Positions 1-8,110 of a stretch of 64,000 bases of DNA are shown here, piece after piece. Each line of letters begins with the position of its first letter. The first letter of the stretch is position 1. The position numbers were made by a program, and so were the translations under genes. Source of the DNA: Psychrobacillus sp042945595 (lineage in GTDB: Bacteria; Bacillota; Bacilli; Bacillales_A; Planococcaceae); the NCBI RefSeq assembly GCF_042945595.1, contig NZ_CP168493.1:3348001-3412000 (forward strand), in the 5' to 3' direction. Under the pieces are notes generated by a model. That model searched no databases, was not told the origin of the DNA, and saw nothing but the letters and a program-made list of their open reading frames with translations.

Positions 1-631
1 TTATTTGGGATGCGATAATATTAAAATTAATTTGCCCGGATTCTTCTAAATTACGGAATGTCTCTTTAATAAAATTAAAATAAGTACAAACATATGATTC
101 AATTTTATTTATTAAAATCATGTAAGAATCATCAATTTTATCTGAAATTTTTAACGCACTGTATTCTAATTTCATTTTCTCTAATGTTCTCATATTAACG
201 TAGGACAGAGCATTTATTACTAAAATAATCTCTTCTTCTAAATCTTGGTGAGATGCAACTACTCGTGCATTAGCTAAGTTCAACAATTTCTTTTTAATCT
301 TTACTAAATTTAAATATTCATCTTTTGTTTTGCCGTCATCATAAATACCATGGCAATCTTTACATAAAGCAATTTTATTTTTGAAATCCTCACAATTGAT
401 ACCTAAACGTTCTAAACCAACCAGTTCTTTTATTTCATTAGGTAGGGGACTATTGGGATAGATGTGAGCAATCTGGTAAAGTTTACTTTTGCTATTTCCT
501 TTGGCTGCTAATAAATTTTTGCCACACAAAGGGCAAAGTCCCCCTACTTCTAATAAATATGCATGATCCATGTTTTTAGTTATAGAAATTCGATCAACCA
601 AATATGGATCTACTTTTTTAGCTTCTCCCAA
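1..631 (-). CDS. HNH nuclease, possible ABC-three-component defence protein (3' end outside window)
   Basis: This frame is open from a TTG at 631-629, preceded by a strong GAGGAGG ribosome-binding site, to the window edge, giving about 210 residues without a stop. The translation has CPLC near residues 33-36, an AHIYP histidine near 56, and N-K-I-A-L-C-K-D-C-H near 85-94: a treble-clef HNH nuclease core with two zinc-binding Cys pairs. The following helical segment (about 100-210) looks like the C-terminal domains of HNH proteins in ABC-three-component (ABC-3C) conflict systems; that assignment is from memory and is tentative. Partner genes (an ABC ATPase and a middle component) would lie to the left, outside the window. 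The nuclease call is firmer than the system name. Confidence 0.65.
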   Translation of the reverse strand, partial: MGEAKKVDPYLVDRISITKNMDHAYLLEVGGLCPLCGKNLLAAKGNSKSKLYQIAHIYPNSPLPNEIKELVGLERLGINCEDFKNKIALCKDCHGIYDDGKTKDEYLNLVKIKKKLLNLANARVVASHQDLEEEIILVINALSYVNMRTLEKMKLEYSALKISDKIDDSYMILINKIESYVCTYFNFIKETFRNLEESGQINFNIIASQI

Positions 632-1187
632 ATTTGCTCCTCCTCTATAAATATTGATATATCAATAGCTCCTTAAATTTATTACTGCCATTCAAACAAT
701 GTATGAAGACTAAATCCTGATTCTAGTATACTATTTTTAATAAAATGCCTTATAAATAGGATAATATTTCATTTATTCATGGTATCTGGTTTCACCCTGT
801 AATCCTTCATGATGCATTTGATGACAGATTCAATTTAAAAACTAGATATTTCTCCAAAATTTACACTCCCCATAATTTTAAGTACATAATTCACAAATCT
901 ATTACAATAAATTCTATACTAATAATTCATTAAAATCACTTATTTTCAAATCTTCTTATTTAGGAACTTTTTGCTCTTATTTAATAACACAAGAGACCTC
1001 GATAGACTTCACTAAGTCGGACAGATTAAATAAGGGCTTGTATACTTAAACTATAGATATAGATTTACACACTGCACTGCGCGTAAAAAATGCTGATAAT
1101 TAACTACAATTCAAAAAATTGTGCTGAGAATTCCAATGAGAATCGGATTTTTCAGCACAGCCATTTTCATTAATTAATCCAACTAAT

Positions 1188-1252
1188 TCCAACCACGCGA
1201 CAGCTTCACAAATGTGTCAGTATATATGGCAGCAAACGAGTGCTGGTGGGTT
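1188..1252. repeat. Imperfect direct repeat, copy 1
   Basis: About 65 nt that align with 1377-1442: shared blocks include ACGCGAC, GCTTCACAA, AGTATAT and GTGCTGGT. In minus-strand translation this copy reads HICEAVAWLEL. Confidence 0.6.
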
Positions 1253-1314
1253 AAAGTCTTTTTTAATTTCAAACATTCATTTATTTGTACAACTCTAAAC
1301 TTAGTGAAAGTTAC

Positions 1315-1340
1315 CAGGTTCTAAAACATTTTAGAACCTG
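1315..1340. repeat. 26-bp inverted repeat
   Basis: Perfect 12-bp arms (CAGGTTCTAAAA and TTTTAGAACCTG) separated by 2 nt. It lies between the two repeat copies and could be a hairpin or an old element terminus. Confidence 0.7.
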
Positions 1341-1376
1341 ATGCCATTTTTAAAGAACTTTTTTCCTTTTAGCAGC

Positions 1377-1442
1377 TCCAAACACGCGACCGCTTCACAA
1401 TGTGCGGAGTATATGTAGCAACACATGGGTGCTGGTAGGTTT
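1377..1442. repeat. Imperfect direct repeat, copy 2
   Basis: Second copy of the repeat at 1188-1252. The minus-strand reading is AHCEAVACLELL inside a short open frame that has no clear ribosome-binding site. Confidence 0.6.
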
Positions 1443-1494
1443 ATGTAATTGGGACTGTCCCACAAGGGATATTTGAGCCTGAAATCTGCAAAAT

Positions 1495-1538
1495 AAAAAT
1501 GCCGAAACGTTAATTTCACAGCGTTTTGGCATTTTTTT
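1495..1538 (-). terminator. Intrinsic terminator of the 1567-1908 gene
   Basis: AAAAATGCCGAAACG pairs with CGTTTTGGCATTTTT around a 12-nt loop; T-tracts follow on both strands, so it could work in both directions. Confidence 0.8.
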
Positions 1539-1566
1539 ATTCAAGCAATTTCGTTGTATATGGGAC

Positions 1567-1908
1567 TTATTTGAAAGCTCCTTTTTTGATTTTTAGTTTG
1601 TTTCTAACAAATGTATAGATATTTAAAATAACGCCTATAAAAAAAATAATAATTGCATGGGTAGCAAGGAATAACACCATAAATCCACCTGCAAAAGCAA
1701 TTCCTGTTCCGTCATCATTTGGGTCATTTGCAATCAATTTAAGCATTAAAGACACAAAGCTAAAAACTATAACTGGAACTAAAAGCGCCATGCCAATCGC
1801 AGAAACCCATAATGGGATCTTCTTTGTTTGGTATAAATAAATTGCTAACCAATCACAAATTATAATGGTAAGTATTAAGACAAACCAAACGATAGTATCT
1901 CCGTTCAT
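1567..1908 (-). CDS. Small hypothetical membrane protein, 113 aa
   Basis: The protein has three hydrophobic segments (about residues 5-26, 33-58 and 72-100) separated by short polar loops and a basic C-terminus (RNKLKIKKG). An AAAGGGAG ribosome-binding site sits 6-8 nt before the ATG, and the gene is followed by a good terminator, so it looks like a real single-gene unit. I do not recognise the family. It lies inside the accessory island and may be cargo; the residues visible do not indicate a function. Confidence 0.65.
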   Translation of the reverse strand: MNGDTIVWFVLILTIIICDWLAIYLYQTKKIPLWVSAIGMALLVPVIVFSFVSLMLKLIANDPNDDGTGIAFAGGFMVLFLATHAIIIFFIGVILNIYTFVRNKLKIKKGAFK

Positions 1909-2438
1909 TTCAAATACTCCCTTTTTATTATAGGTTATTTTTATTTGTAAATATTGTAAATACGAAGAAACTGTTTTTAAAATTTTATATTTTTGGCTCT
2001 TTGGTACATTTGCTTATCCAGGAAGAAAATATGAAATAACTTTAATCCAGCATTATTATTAATTCCTCCCTCTATAAAATATTCACTAAATTACAAGTTT
2101 CCCCTCGAATTCTCCTATTCGAATATAAAAATCCTCTATAAAACCACTTCATACTTAAACAAGACAACTTGAAGATACAAAAATAATTTAAACTTTTTTA
2201 ATTTATCTATTCGAATGGCTTAAATCACCTGTTACAATGTTTCAAATTTAGAAAGGACAATTAAGCAAAATGCAAAACAGTGTTAAAGAGAAAAGAAATT
2301 AAGAAAAAGATACACAACAGAAACACAGTTAAATTGAACTATAAGAATGTACATGTTTTGTATATAAAATGGTTAGCACTCGAGGCCAAGAGTATTTTTT
2401 AACTACAAAACAAAATGAGAAAGGGGGGTTCCTTAACA
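1909..2438. promoter_or_regulatory. Upstream region of the recombinase operon
   Basis: AT-rich and gene-free. The 10-mer CTATTCGAAT occurs twice (around 2115-2124 and 2207-2216), each containing the palindrome ATTCGAAT, 92 bp apart, as would fit a regulator site. A possible -10 (TATAAAAT, near 2363-2370) is followed by TTAGCACTC (2373-2381), which equals the left half of a CIRCE element. No gene longer than a few codons is seen. Confidence 0.4.
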
Positions 2439-2618
2439 GTGAGGGACAAAAATTATTACAACGAAAGAACAGTTTATGATTCTCAGCTTGAACATTGTGA
2501 ATCATTCGGTATCTCTAAAGATGTTATTTATTTGTTCATTCAACTACAGGAACAAAAGTATGAACAAAATTATAAAAAAATTCCAAATTCCTGGATACCA
2601 AACAAAAGTGATTATTAA
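2439..2618 (+). CDS. Micro-ORF 1 of the recombinase operon, 59 aa
   Basis: The GTG at 2439 is preferred over the ATG at 2415 because an AAGGGGGG ribosome-binding site (2421-2428) lies at proper distance from it. The product is acidic and tyrosine-rich (begins VRDKNYYNERTVYDSQ), predicted mostly helical, with no Cys motif or membrane segment. Family not recognised. It is followed by two more tiny genes and two serine recombinase genes on the same strand, so it is probably part of that operon, perhaps as a recombination accessory or control factor; this is inference from position. Confidence 0.5.
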   Translation: MRDKNYYNERTVYDSQLEHCESFGISKDVIYLFIQLQEQKYEQNYKKIPNSWIPNKSDY

Positions 2619-2709
2619 TCCAAGAAAGAATAAATCTTCGATAGTAGCAGACGGTGTGCAATTATCATTAGATTTTAATAAGGACGAAAAAAGAGATTCA
2701 GAGAATTAA
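2560..2709 (+). CDS. Micro-ORF 2 of the recombinase operon, 49 aa
   Basis: Starts at an ATG inside the end of micro-ORF 1 in another frame, with a weak AGGAAC ribosome-binding site, which suggests translational coupling. The product has a basic N-terminus (MNKIIKKFQIPGYQTKVII) and an acidic tail. The frame is open further upstream (from 2476), but that part overlaps micro-ORF 1 and lacks a ribosome-binding site, so the shorter form is preferred. Function unknown. Confidence 0.4.
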   Translation: MNKIIKKFQIPGYQTKVIINPRKNKSSIVADGVQLSLDFNKDEKRDSEN

Positions 2710-2768
2710 CGTATAAAAAGTTTCTCACCAGGCAATGATTATTACAAAATCATACTGGAGGGAACAAA

Positions 2769-2927
2769 TTGAAAGAAAAATATCGAGTTGTCAAAGTCAG
2801 TTACTCTGAAGAACTATCATCAGAATCGGAACTATGGTTTAGACGTTTTATTGAGAAATCGCTACTAGACCAAGTTGTGAAAGATGATTATAGACTACGA
2901 GCTTTACTGATTAAAAAGAGAGGATAA
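2769..2927 (+). CDS. Micro-ORF 3 of the recombinase operon, 52 aa
   Basis: A TTG start with a GGAGGG ribosome-binding site gives a 52-residue charged protein (MKEKYRVVKVSYSEELSSE...). Its stop lies 5 nt before the ATG of the first serine recombinase, so the two are almost certainly cotranscribed and probably coupled. There are no recognised domains. The size, charge and position would suit a recombination directionality factor, but nothing in the sequence proves that. Confidence 0.55.
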   Translation: MKEKYRVVKVSYSEELSSESELWFRRFIEKSLLDQVVKDDYRLRALLIKKRG

Positions 2928-2932
2928 TTTAC

Positions 2933-4309
2933 ATGAAAAAATTTAAAGTTATTTATACACGCGTCAGTTCAGCAGCACAAAGTCTTGAATTACAAGAAAC
3001 TGCTGCAAAAAGATATCTTGAATCGATTAATTTAAGTGGAGACGAGGAAACAATTATTTATCTATCTGATCACGATGTTTCTGCAACAAAACTAAAAATG
3101 GAACAGCGACCAAAATTGGTTGAATTAATAAACCTAATTAAAGAAGGCAAAGTAGAAAAGCTAATCGTTTATAAACGTGATCGCTTAGCTCGAAACTTTT
3201 ATGAATTTGTGGATTTAACAAAAATTTTCATTAAATATAATGTGGAAGTTGTATACACTGCTAGTAATGAACCACCCTTTAAAAACAAGCTAGCTCTAGA
3301 AGCATTTTATGGAATGTTTGGGCAAATTGAAGGAGAAAATATTCGTACACGTACGGATGATGCTCGAAAACAATATCCTTCCCGTCTTTTTGGGTACACA
3401 CGTATAAAAGAAGAAGGACAAGTTCGTTTCCAAATTAATGAGGATAAAAGAGATGTAATTCATTCATTATTTGAGGATTTTAGTAATGTCCAAGACGGTG
3501 AGCAGTTTTTAAACTTTTTAATGGTAAGACGTAAAGGTTTAAATAAGCCCGAAAAGTTGTTTCGTATTTTATCAAATCCATTTTACGCCGGCCACTATGA
3601 AACAAAAAATGGTTATCAGATATTGCCTCATGTAACGCCAATAATTGATTTAGATCTTTTTCTTAAAGGTAAATCTAAACTAGATGAGTATTTTTCCTAT
3701 TATCAAGAAAGTTTAGAAGATGCCAATAACCAGTTTTTAGTTATACCATATTGCGAAAAGTGTGGAAATGTAATGAAACATCGAAAAGAAAATGTATTTG
3801 ATATAGGATACTTTGTATGTAGTAATAACCACAAACGACTTTCAATTACGGTTGAAGAGTTAAATAGTTTAGTTAAACAAACATTATTGGAACACATCCA
3901 ATCGATTTCCGCCAAACATTTAAAAAGCATTATTTCTAAACGCATCATAGCAGAAAATAAAAAGCTCCAAAAAGAATTAGGGGTAACCAAATCTGAATTC
4001 CTGGATAATTCACTAACGCTAAGTACTATCGATGTAAAAAGAAAACCTGCTATTGCAAAGCTATTAGATAAAATACAATCACTAAAAGATAAGTACAATG
4101 ACTTAGAACAGGATTTACAAAGTCTACAGAAACTAGGGAATGAAATTATAGAAATTCATTCACTTTTATCACAGCTTACATTAGATTTCAAACAACAGGA
4201 CCTTCAGCGACTATCTGAATTGCTTATTGATAAAGTAAAAGTTTATGAAACGTATGTACATGTTGAATTATTCCTTTCATCATATGGAAAAGAGGAAAGG
4301 ATTTCATGA
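2933..4309 (+). CDS. Large serine recombinase A, 458 aa
   Basis: Site-specific recombinase of the resolvase/invertase superfamily. The N-terminal catalytic domain has YTRVSS with nucleophile Ser12 and the DRLAR motif at 83-87. A recombinase domain follows (about 150-250), then a zinc-ribbon with Cys274, Cys277 and Cys296, and a long coiled coil (about 330-420), the layout of phage and transposon large serine integrases. The length is at the short end of the family. The stop overlaps the start of the next recombinase by four bases (ATGA), so the two are made together. Paired large serine recombinases recall ccrA/ccrB of staphylococcal cassettes, but these two are not clearly Ccr proteins. Confidence 0.9.
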   Translation: MKKFKVIYTRVSSAAQSLELQETAAKRYLESINLSGDEETIIYLSDHDVSATKLKMEQRPKLVELINLIKEGKVEKLIVYKRDRLARNFYEFVDLTKIFIKYNVEVVYTASNEPPFKNKLALEAFYGMFGQIEGENIRTRTDDARKQYPSRLFGYTRIKEEGQVRFQINEDKRDVIHSLFEDFSNVQDGEQFLNFLMVRRKGLNKPEKLFRILSNPFYAGHYETKNGYQILPHVTPIIDLDLFLKGKSKLDEYFSYYQESLEDANNQFLVIPYCEKCGNVMKHRKENVFDIGYFVCSNNHKRLSITVEELNSLVKQTLLEHIQSISAKHLKSIISKRIIAENKKLQKELGVTKSEFLDNSLTLSTIDVKRKPAIAKLLDKIQSLKDKYNDLEQDLQSLQKLGNEIIEIHSLLSQLTLDFKQQDLQRLSELLIDKVKVYETYVHVELFLSSYGKEERIS

Positions 4310-5805
4310 CAAAACTAAACACTACTGGGTATTTACGTTATTCTGATCAGAAACAGAACGACAATCACTCATTAGAAATCCAAAAAAGCCAAATTCAATT
4401 ATTAGCGGAAAGGGAAAGTCTTGAAATCATTGCTTGGCGAGCTGATAAGGCTACTAGTGCATTTCATAATAACGTTAGTAAACGAGAAGGTATCCAACTA
4501 ATTATTGAAGATATTAAGAATGGTGCTGGTGCTATCTGCTTCTATGAAGAATCTCGTATAACTAGAAGCATTACTGATTTTTACAATGAGGTTTACTTGC
4601 CGATTAAACTGGAGTACCCTCATGTCAAATTTTTTAGTACTCAATCTGAAGCAGAATGGAATCCTAATGATCCGATCGTGCAGGCAAAGCTTGTCTTTGC
4701 TGCAGAGGAATCAGAAACAAAATCTGTCCGCGCAAAAGATGCTCAAAAAAGTTTACTGAAACGTGAGCAACCAATAAGACCTGGAAGTCGTACTCCTATT
4801 GGCTACAATATGATTGATGGTGCTTTACATCCCAATGAAGATGCTAAAATAGTTCAATTAATCTTCCATCTAGCTTGTTGGGGACACTCTCATGGAATAA
4901 TTGCTGATTATCTAAACGAATGTAACGTTACAACTAAAAAAGTGAAGTATTGGAACGGTAGCACAATCGGATATATTCTTTCAAATAAGGTTTACTCAGG
5001 AAATCTAGCTTGGAATGTTAGGACTAGCTACGATTCTAGTAAACCGAAGCATGAATCAGAGATTGATTTATTCAAAAATGTTCATGAACCAATTATTAGT
5101 CCAACCACTTTTCACTTATCTAAACAAATAAATGATTTAAAAAAACAATTTGGCACGATGAATACACCATACTATCTCCGCTCAATAATAAAATGTAAAA
5201 AGTGCAATTGTTTTTTAATATCGAAAGATAATTCTCCAAAGGGTAAAAATGGAGAATATATGATTTATAAATGTACAGGATGTAAAAAATCTGTACAAAT
5301 AATACCAGTTCATCATGCTGTTTTAAATGATCTGCAGAAAAAATGGAATACACAACTCCCTAACTTTTCAGCTACTTCAAAAGAACAGCTTAAAAATTGG
5401 GCCACTACCCTTGCTAAAACAAGTAGTAACATAAAACAACTTCTTGAAAAAGCACAATATAACCAAATTATGACGGCAGCAGATATTGAAAGTAATCCTC
5501 TATTAGCCGAGGTCTTTCAAACTACTCAGCTGCATTTAAAAAATGAATTAATCTATACAAACGAAACAATAGATGAATTGAATTCTCTTCTTAAAGATGA
5601 CTATCTGGATAAAATTATAAAAAAATTGATACAACAAAGCTTTATTAATTTTACTGATACAGAATTAAGAGTATTTTTCTTAATGTATTTTGAAGAGGTT
5701 GCAATTAACTTTGAGAAGAATAACGAACTTAATATAAATTATCGCCTATCTCCTTTTGTTTCATTGGAGAAGTCAACTGGTTATATAACCGAACAATTTA
5801 ATTAA
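4306..5805 (+). CDS. Large serine recombinase B, 499 aa
   Basis: Second recombinase, translationally coupled to the first (ATGA overlap). The catalytic domain begins GYLRYSDQKQ with nucleophile Ser13; the usual DRLxR is replaced by ESRITR (about 82-87), which keeps both arginines. A recombinase domain (about 155-260), a zinc-ribbon (CKKC ... CTGC, about 290-325) and a charged helical tail follow. It is distinct in sequence from recombinase A, so the pair may act as a heteromer. The gene's 3' end contains the first copy (5779-5792) of a motif repeated four more times just downstream, the likely substrate region. Confidence 0.9.
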   Translation: MTKLNTTGYLRYSDQKQNDNHSLEIQKSQIQLLAERESLEIIAWRADKATSAFHNNVSKREGIQLIIEDIKNGAGAICFYEESRITRSITDFYNEVYLPIKLEYPHVKFFSTQSEAEWNPNDPIVQAKLVFAAEESETKSVRAKDAQKSLLKREQPIRPGSRTPIGYNMIDGALHPNEDAKIVQLIFHLACWGHSHGIIADYLNECNVTTKKVKYWNGSTIGYILSNKVYSGNLAWNVRTSYDSSKPKHESEIDLFKNVHEPIISPTTFHLSKQINDLKKQFGTMNTPYYLRSIIKCKKCNCFLISKDNSPKGKNGEYMIYKCTGCKKSVQIIPVHHAVLNDLQKKWNTQLPNFSATSKEQLKNWATTLAKTSSNIKQLLEKAQYNQIMTAADIESNPLLAEVFQTTQLHLKNELIYTNETIDELNSLLKDDYLDKIIKKLIQQSFINFTDTELRVFFLMYFEEVAINFEKNNELNINYRLSPFVSLEKSTGYITEQFN

Positions 5806-5992
5806 ATCGATATTTTGACTGGTTAGGAAACCGAATTGAAATGTACTAACTACATTTTCAGAAAATCATCTTTTCATGAATCCCTTGATATCAAGGGATT
5901 TAGAGTATAATCATTCGGTTCCCCAACCATCTTGGAATTCCTCGATGGTTAAATTACCGAACGCTATATTTTATTTATGGTCAAAGAACCGA
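5779..5992. repeat. Cluster of five GGTT-N5-ACCGA motifs
   Basis: Related 14-mers lie at 5779-5792 (GGTTATATAACCGA), 5821-5834 (GGTTAGGAAACCGA), 5915-5928 (inverted, TCGGTTCCCCAACC), 5947-5960 (GGTTAAATTACCGA) and 5979-5992 (GGTCAAAGAACCGA). Several are internally palindromic. The first two are exactly 42 bp apart and both preceded by ACT. The cluster begins in the last codons of recombinase B. Recombinase binding or crossover sites are the simplest reading; operators are an alternative. Confidence 0.6.
5879..5900. other. 22-bp perfect palindrome, candidate att half
   Basis: A perfect palindrome centred on GATATC with TCCCTTG and CAAGGGA arms. Its right half, ATATCAAGGGATT (5888-5900), recurs exactly at 11061-11073 beside the groEL stop codon, and the left arm CCCTT also matches with one extra base. 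Two tyrosine integrase genes lie between the two copies. Confidence 0.45.
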
Positions 5993-6103
5993 AAATTTAA
6001 ACTTAAAAATAATATTTTTTTAAAAAAAAGACTTCAAATATAAAAATACGAAGATATAATGATTTTAGAAATATCTAATCAAATAATAGAACCCAAACAA
6101 GCG

Positions 6104-6168
6104 AAAACCGCAGCGGGAACTAATCCACTTAATTATTTTGTGGATTTAGTCCAACTGCGGTTTTTTTG
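6104..6168. terminator. Strong intrinsic terminator
   Basis: AAAACCGCAG and CTGCGGTTTT arms, extended by an inner GGA-CTAATCCAC / GTGGATTTAGTCC stem, followed by a T7 tract. It ends the recombinase operon. Confidence 0.85.
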
Positions 6169-6229
6169 TTTTAAATCCGTTATTTAATCAGTTAATAAAG
6201 GAAAATTACAGGGAGTGTGGATTAATACC

Positions 6230-6487
6230 ATGGAACGTACAAAAAATTATACAACTTGGGAATCATTGCCCGACACATTAACAGCACAACATATTTCTCA
6301 ATTTCTTGGAATCTCTAGAAGAAGAGTTTACGAGTTATTTCTAGTACATGTAGAACAAGGTGGTATCCCTAATTTTGAAATTGGTGCATCTAAAAGAGTC
6401 GAAAAATCTGATCTTAAGAATTGGATTGCACATAGAAAAGAAAAAAATTCAATTGATGAATTAAATTCTAGCGTTAGAAAATATTAG
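6230..6487 (+). CDS. Excisionase-like helix-turn-helix protein, 85 aa
   Basis: A MerR-type winged helix of the excisionase family: LTAQHISQFLGISRRRVYEL is the helix-turn-helix and IPNFEIGASKRVEKSDLKNW the wing, the usual order in Xis proteins. The ATG at 6230 is preferred; an upstream GTG (6215) is in frame but overlaps the only GGGAG ribosome-binding site. The gene ends 95 bp before integrase 1, the classic xis-int arrangement, so it probably sets the direction of that integrase's reaction. The spacing from the ribosome-binding site is longer than usual, so translation may be weak. Confidence 0.75.
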   Translation: MERTKNYTTWESLPDTLTAQHISQFLGISRRRVYELFLVHVEQGGIPNFEIGASKRVEKSDLKNWIAHRKEKNSIDELNSSVRKY

Positions 6488-6581
6488 AGGAAATGTATGG
6501 ATTAAGTCCATAGACACTTTCTCACCTCTAGTATTCTCATCAAGCTATAAAAACACTAGATTAGAAAGGTGATAAAACACT

Positions 6582-7793
6582 ATGAAAGGTCATTTTACAA
6601 AAAGAGGTTGCACGTGTGATCTAAATCGTTGCATCTGCGGTAAGACGTGGTCGTTCGTTATTGATATAGGAAAGAACCCAAAAACAGGAGAAAGACAACA
6701 GAAGACTAAGGGCGGCTTTAAAACAAAACAAGAAGCCGAAGCAGCAGCCGCGGCTATAATTACCGAAGTAAATCAGGGTGCATTCGTTAAAGAATCAGAT
6801 ATTCTATTCAAGGATTTTGCTAATATGTGGTTACCCGCCTACATTGAAAGAAATGCTCCAAAACCCGGAACTGTAAGAATTAGAGAGTACAGTATCAAAA
6901 AATTATTGCATTACTTCGCTCATATAAAACTTAAAAATATCACTAAAGAAATGTATCAAGCAGCACTAGATGATTTAAAAGATCAAAATTTTTCTAAAAG
7001 CACCATTGAAAGTGTTCATACTACTGGTAAGATGATTTTTAAAATGGCTATAAGTAATAGAGTAATCAGATTAAATGCGGCAGAAAATGCTTATATTAAA
7101 CGTGATCAACAGACCATTATTGAATTCGATGAAGAAGAACTACCAAATTACTTTGAAAAGGAAGAACTCGCATTATTCTTGGACACAGTTCAAGAAAAAG
7201 GACTATATATGGATATCCTAATTTTCCTAACGTTTGCCTATACAGGTATGCGTGTAGGTGAATTAGTTGTTCTAAAATGGAAGGATATTAATTTTGAAAA
7301 ACAAATTATTAGTATTACGAAGACCTATTATAATCCTAAAAATAATACGAAAAAGTATGAGTTAGGCCCACCTAAAACTAAAAAATCTAGACGTAAGGTT
7401 GTCGTCGATGAATTAGTAATAAATGCATTTAGAAAACATAAAGAGGAACAAGAAAAACTCATTAAACGCTTTGGTAACTCCTACTATAACGAAGGATATA
7501 TATTCGGTAATTTCAATCGTCATCCTGGTTATCCGATTTTGATTAAACTAGTGGAAACTAGAATGGCTAGATTGTTAAAAAAAGTAGACTTAAATCTTGA
7601 AGTTACTCCCCATTCTCTTCGCCACACACATACATCGCTTCTTGCAGAAGCTGGGGTAGGACTAGAAGAAATTATGGATCGGTTAGGTCACCAAGACGAT
7701 GAAGTGACTAGAAAGGTGTATCTTCACGTAACCTCTGAAATGAAAAAAGAAGCTTCAAATAAGTTTAGTGAATTGATGAGAAGCATTGCATGA
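6582..7793 (+). CDS. Tyrosine integrase 1, 403 aa
   Basis: Phage/ICE-type tyrosine recombinase. The N-terminus has a Cys cluster (CTCDLNRCIC, residues 10-19) before an AP2-like arm-DNA-binding domain (about 22-65), then a SAM-like core-binding domain (75-175) and a catalytic domain with Arg224, Lys266 area, His344, Arg347, His370 and nucleophile Tyr380. All catalytic residues are present, so the enzyme should be active. A good ribosome-binding site (AAAGGTG) precedes the ATG. It is collinear without gaps over the catalytic region with the second integrase at 9790-11016. Likely job: integration and excision of the surrounding element. Confidence 0.92.
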   Translation: MKGHFTKRGCTCDLNRCICGKTWSFVIDIGKNPKTGERQQKTKGGFKTKQEAEAAAAAIITEVNQGAFVKESDILFKDFANMWLPAYIERNAPKPGTVRIREYSIKKLLHYFAHIKLKNITKEMYQAALDDLKDQNFSKSTIESVHTTGKMIFKMAISNRVIRLNAAENAYIKRDQQTIIEFDEEELPNYFEKEELALFLDTVQEKGLYMDILIFLTFAYTGMRVGELVVLKWKDINFEKQIISITKTYYNPKNNTKKYELGPPKTKKSRRKVVVDELVINAFRKHKEEQEKLIKRFGNSYYNEGYIFGNFNRHPGYPILIKLVETRMARLLKKVDLNLEVTPHSLRHTHTSLLAEAGVGLEEIMDRLGHQDDEVTRKVYLHVTSEMKKEASNKFSELMRSIA

Positions 7794-7800
7794 TAAAATA

Positions 7801-7834
7801 ATTGAAAGCAAAATAGAATTATTTTGCTTTCAAT
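7801..7834. terminator. Perfect 15-bp hairpin after integrase 1
   Basis: ATTGAAAGCAAAATA pairs perfectly with TATTTTGCTTTCAAT around a GAAT loop, seven bases after the stop codon. No T-tract follows, so it may protect or process the mRNA rather than end it efficiently. Confidence 0.6.
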
Positions 7835-8110
7835 CTGCATAGAGATTTTTTATTCCAAATACTTGTCAAATATAAAATGTTTTCTTAAATAATAGCGCTA
7901 AATAAATACTGTTCTTCAACAAAAGCACCCGTTACTTTAAGTATAATTATTCACAATCTCTAATTTTAAGAAAACCCCCTTTTCATTATTAAGTGAGTTG
8001 TCTTATTAAGGAAGCGACTTCATTTATAGTTACCTTAGAAGAACTGCTTATGGTATAAAAAAGGCCATCTTTGGTCTTTTTTTAGAAATCTATGTATTCC
8101 CGTTGAACAT
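7835..8110. terminator. Convergent intergenic region with terminator at 8057-8083
   Basis: AAAAAAGGCC and GGTCTTTTTTT form a short bidirectional terminator (8057-8083) between integrase 1 and the oppositely oriented TIR gene. Nothing else is recognised in the AT-rich remainder. Confidence 0.65.

Larger units (their letters stand above)
632..1566. other. Long gene-free region with degenerate repeats
   Basis: No convincing gene is seen here. The region carries an imperfect direct repeat (1188-1252 and 1377-1442), a 26-bp inverted repeat between the copies (1315-1340), a weak inverted repeat (CTTATTTAAT near 975 with ATTAAATAAG near 1025), and a terminator at 1495-1538. Read on the minus strand, the repeats resemble worn coding sequence (for example AHCEAVACLELL), so they may be remnants of a repeated small gene or repeat family. 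Confidence 0.55.

Noticed and set aside
2261..2300. Nine-codon frame (MQNSVKEKRN) as a leader peptide
   Set aside because: Too short, and its ribosome-binding site is too far upstream.
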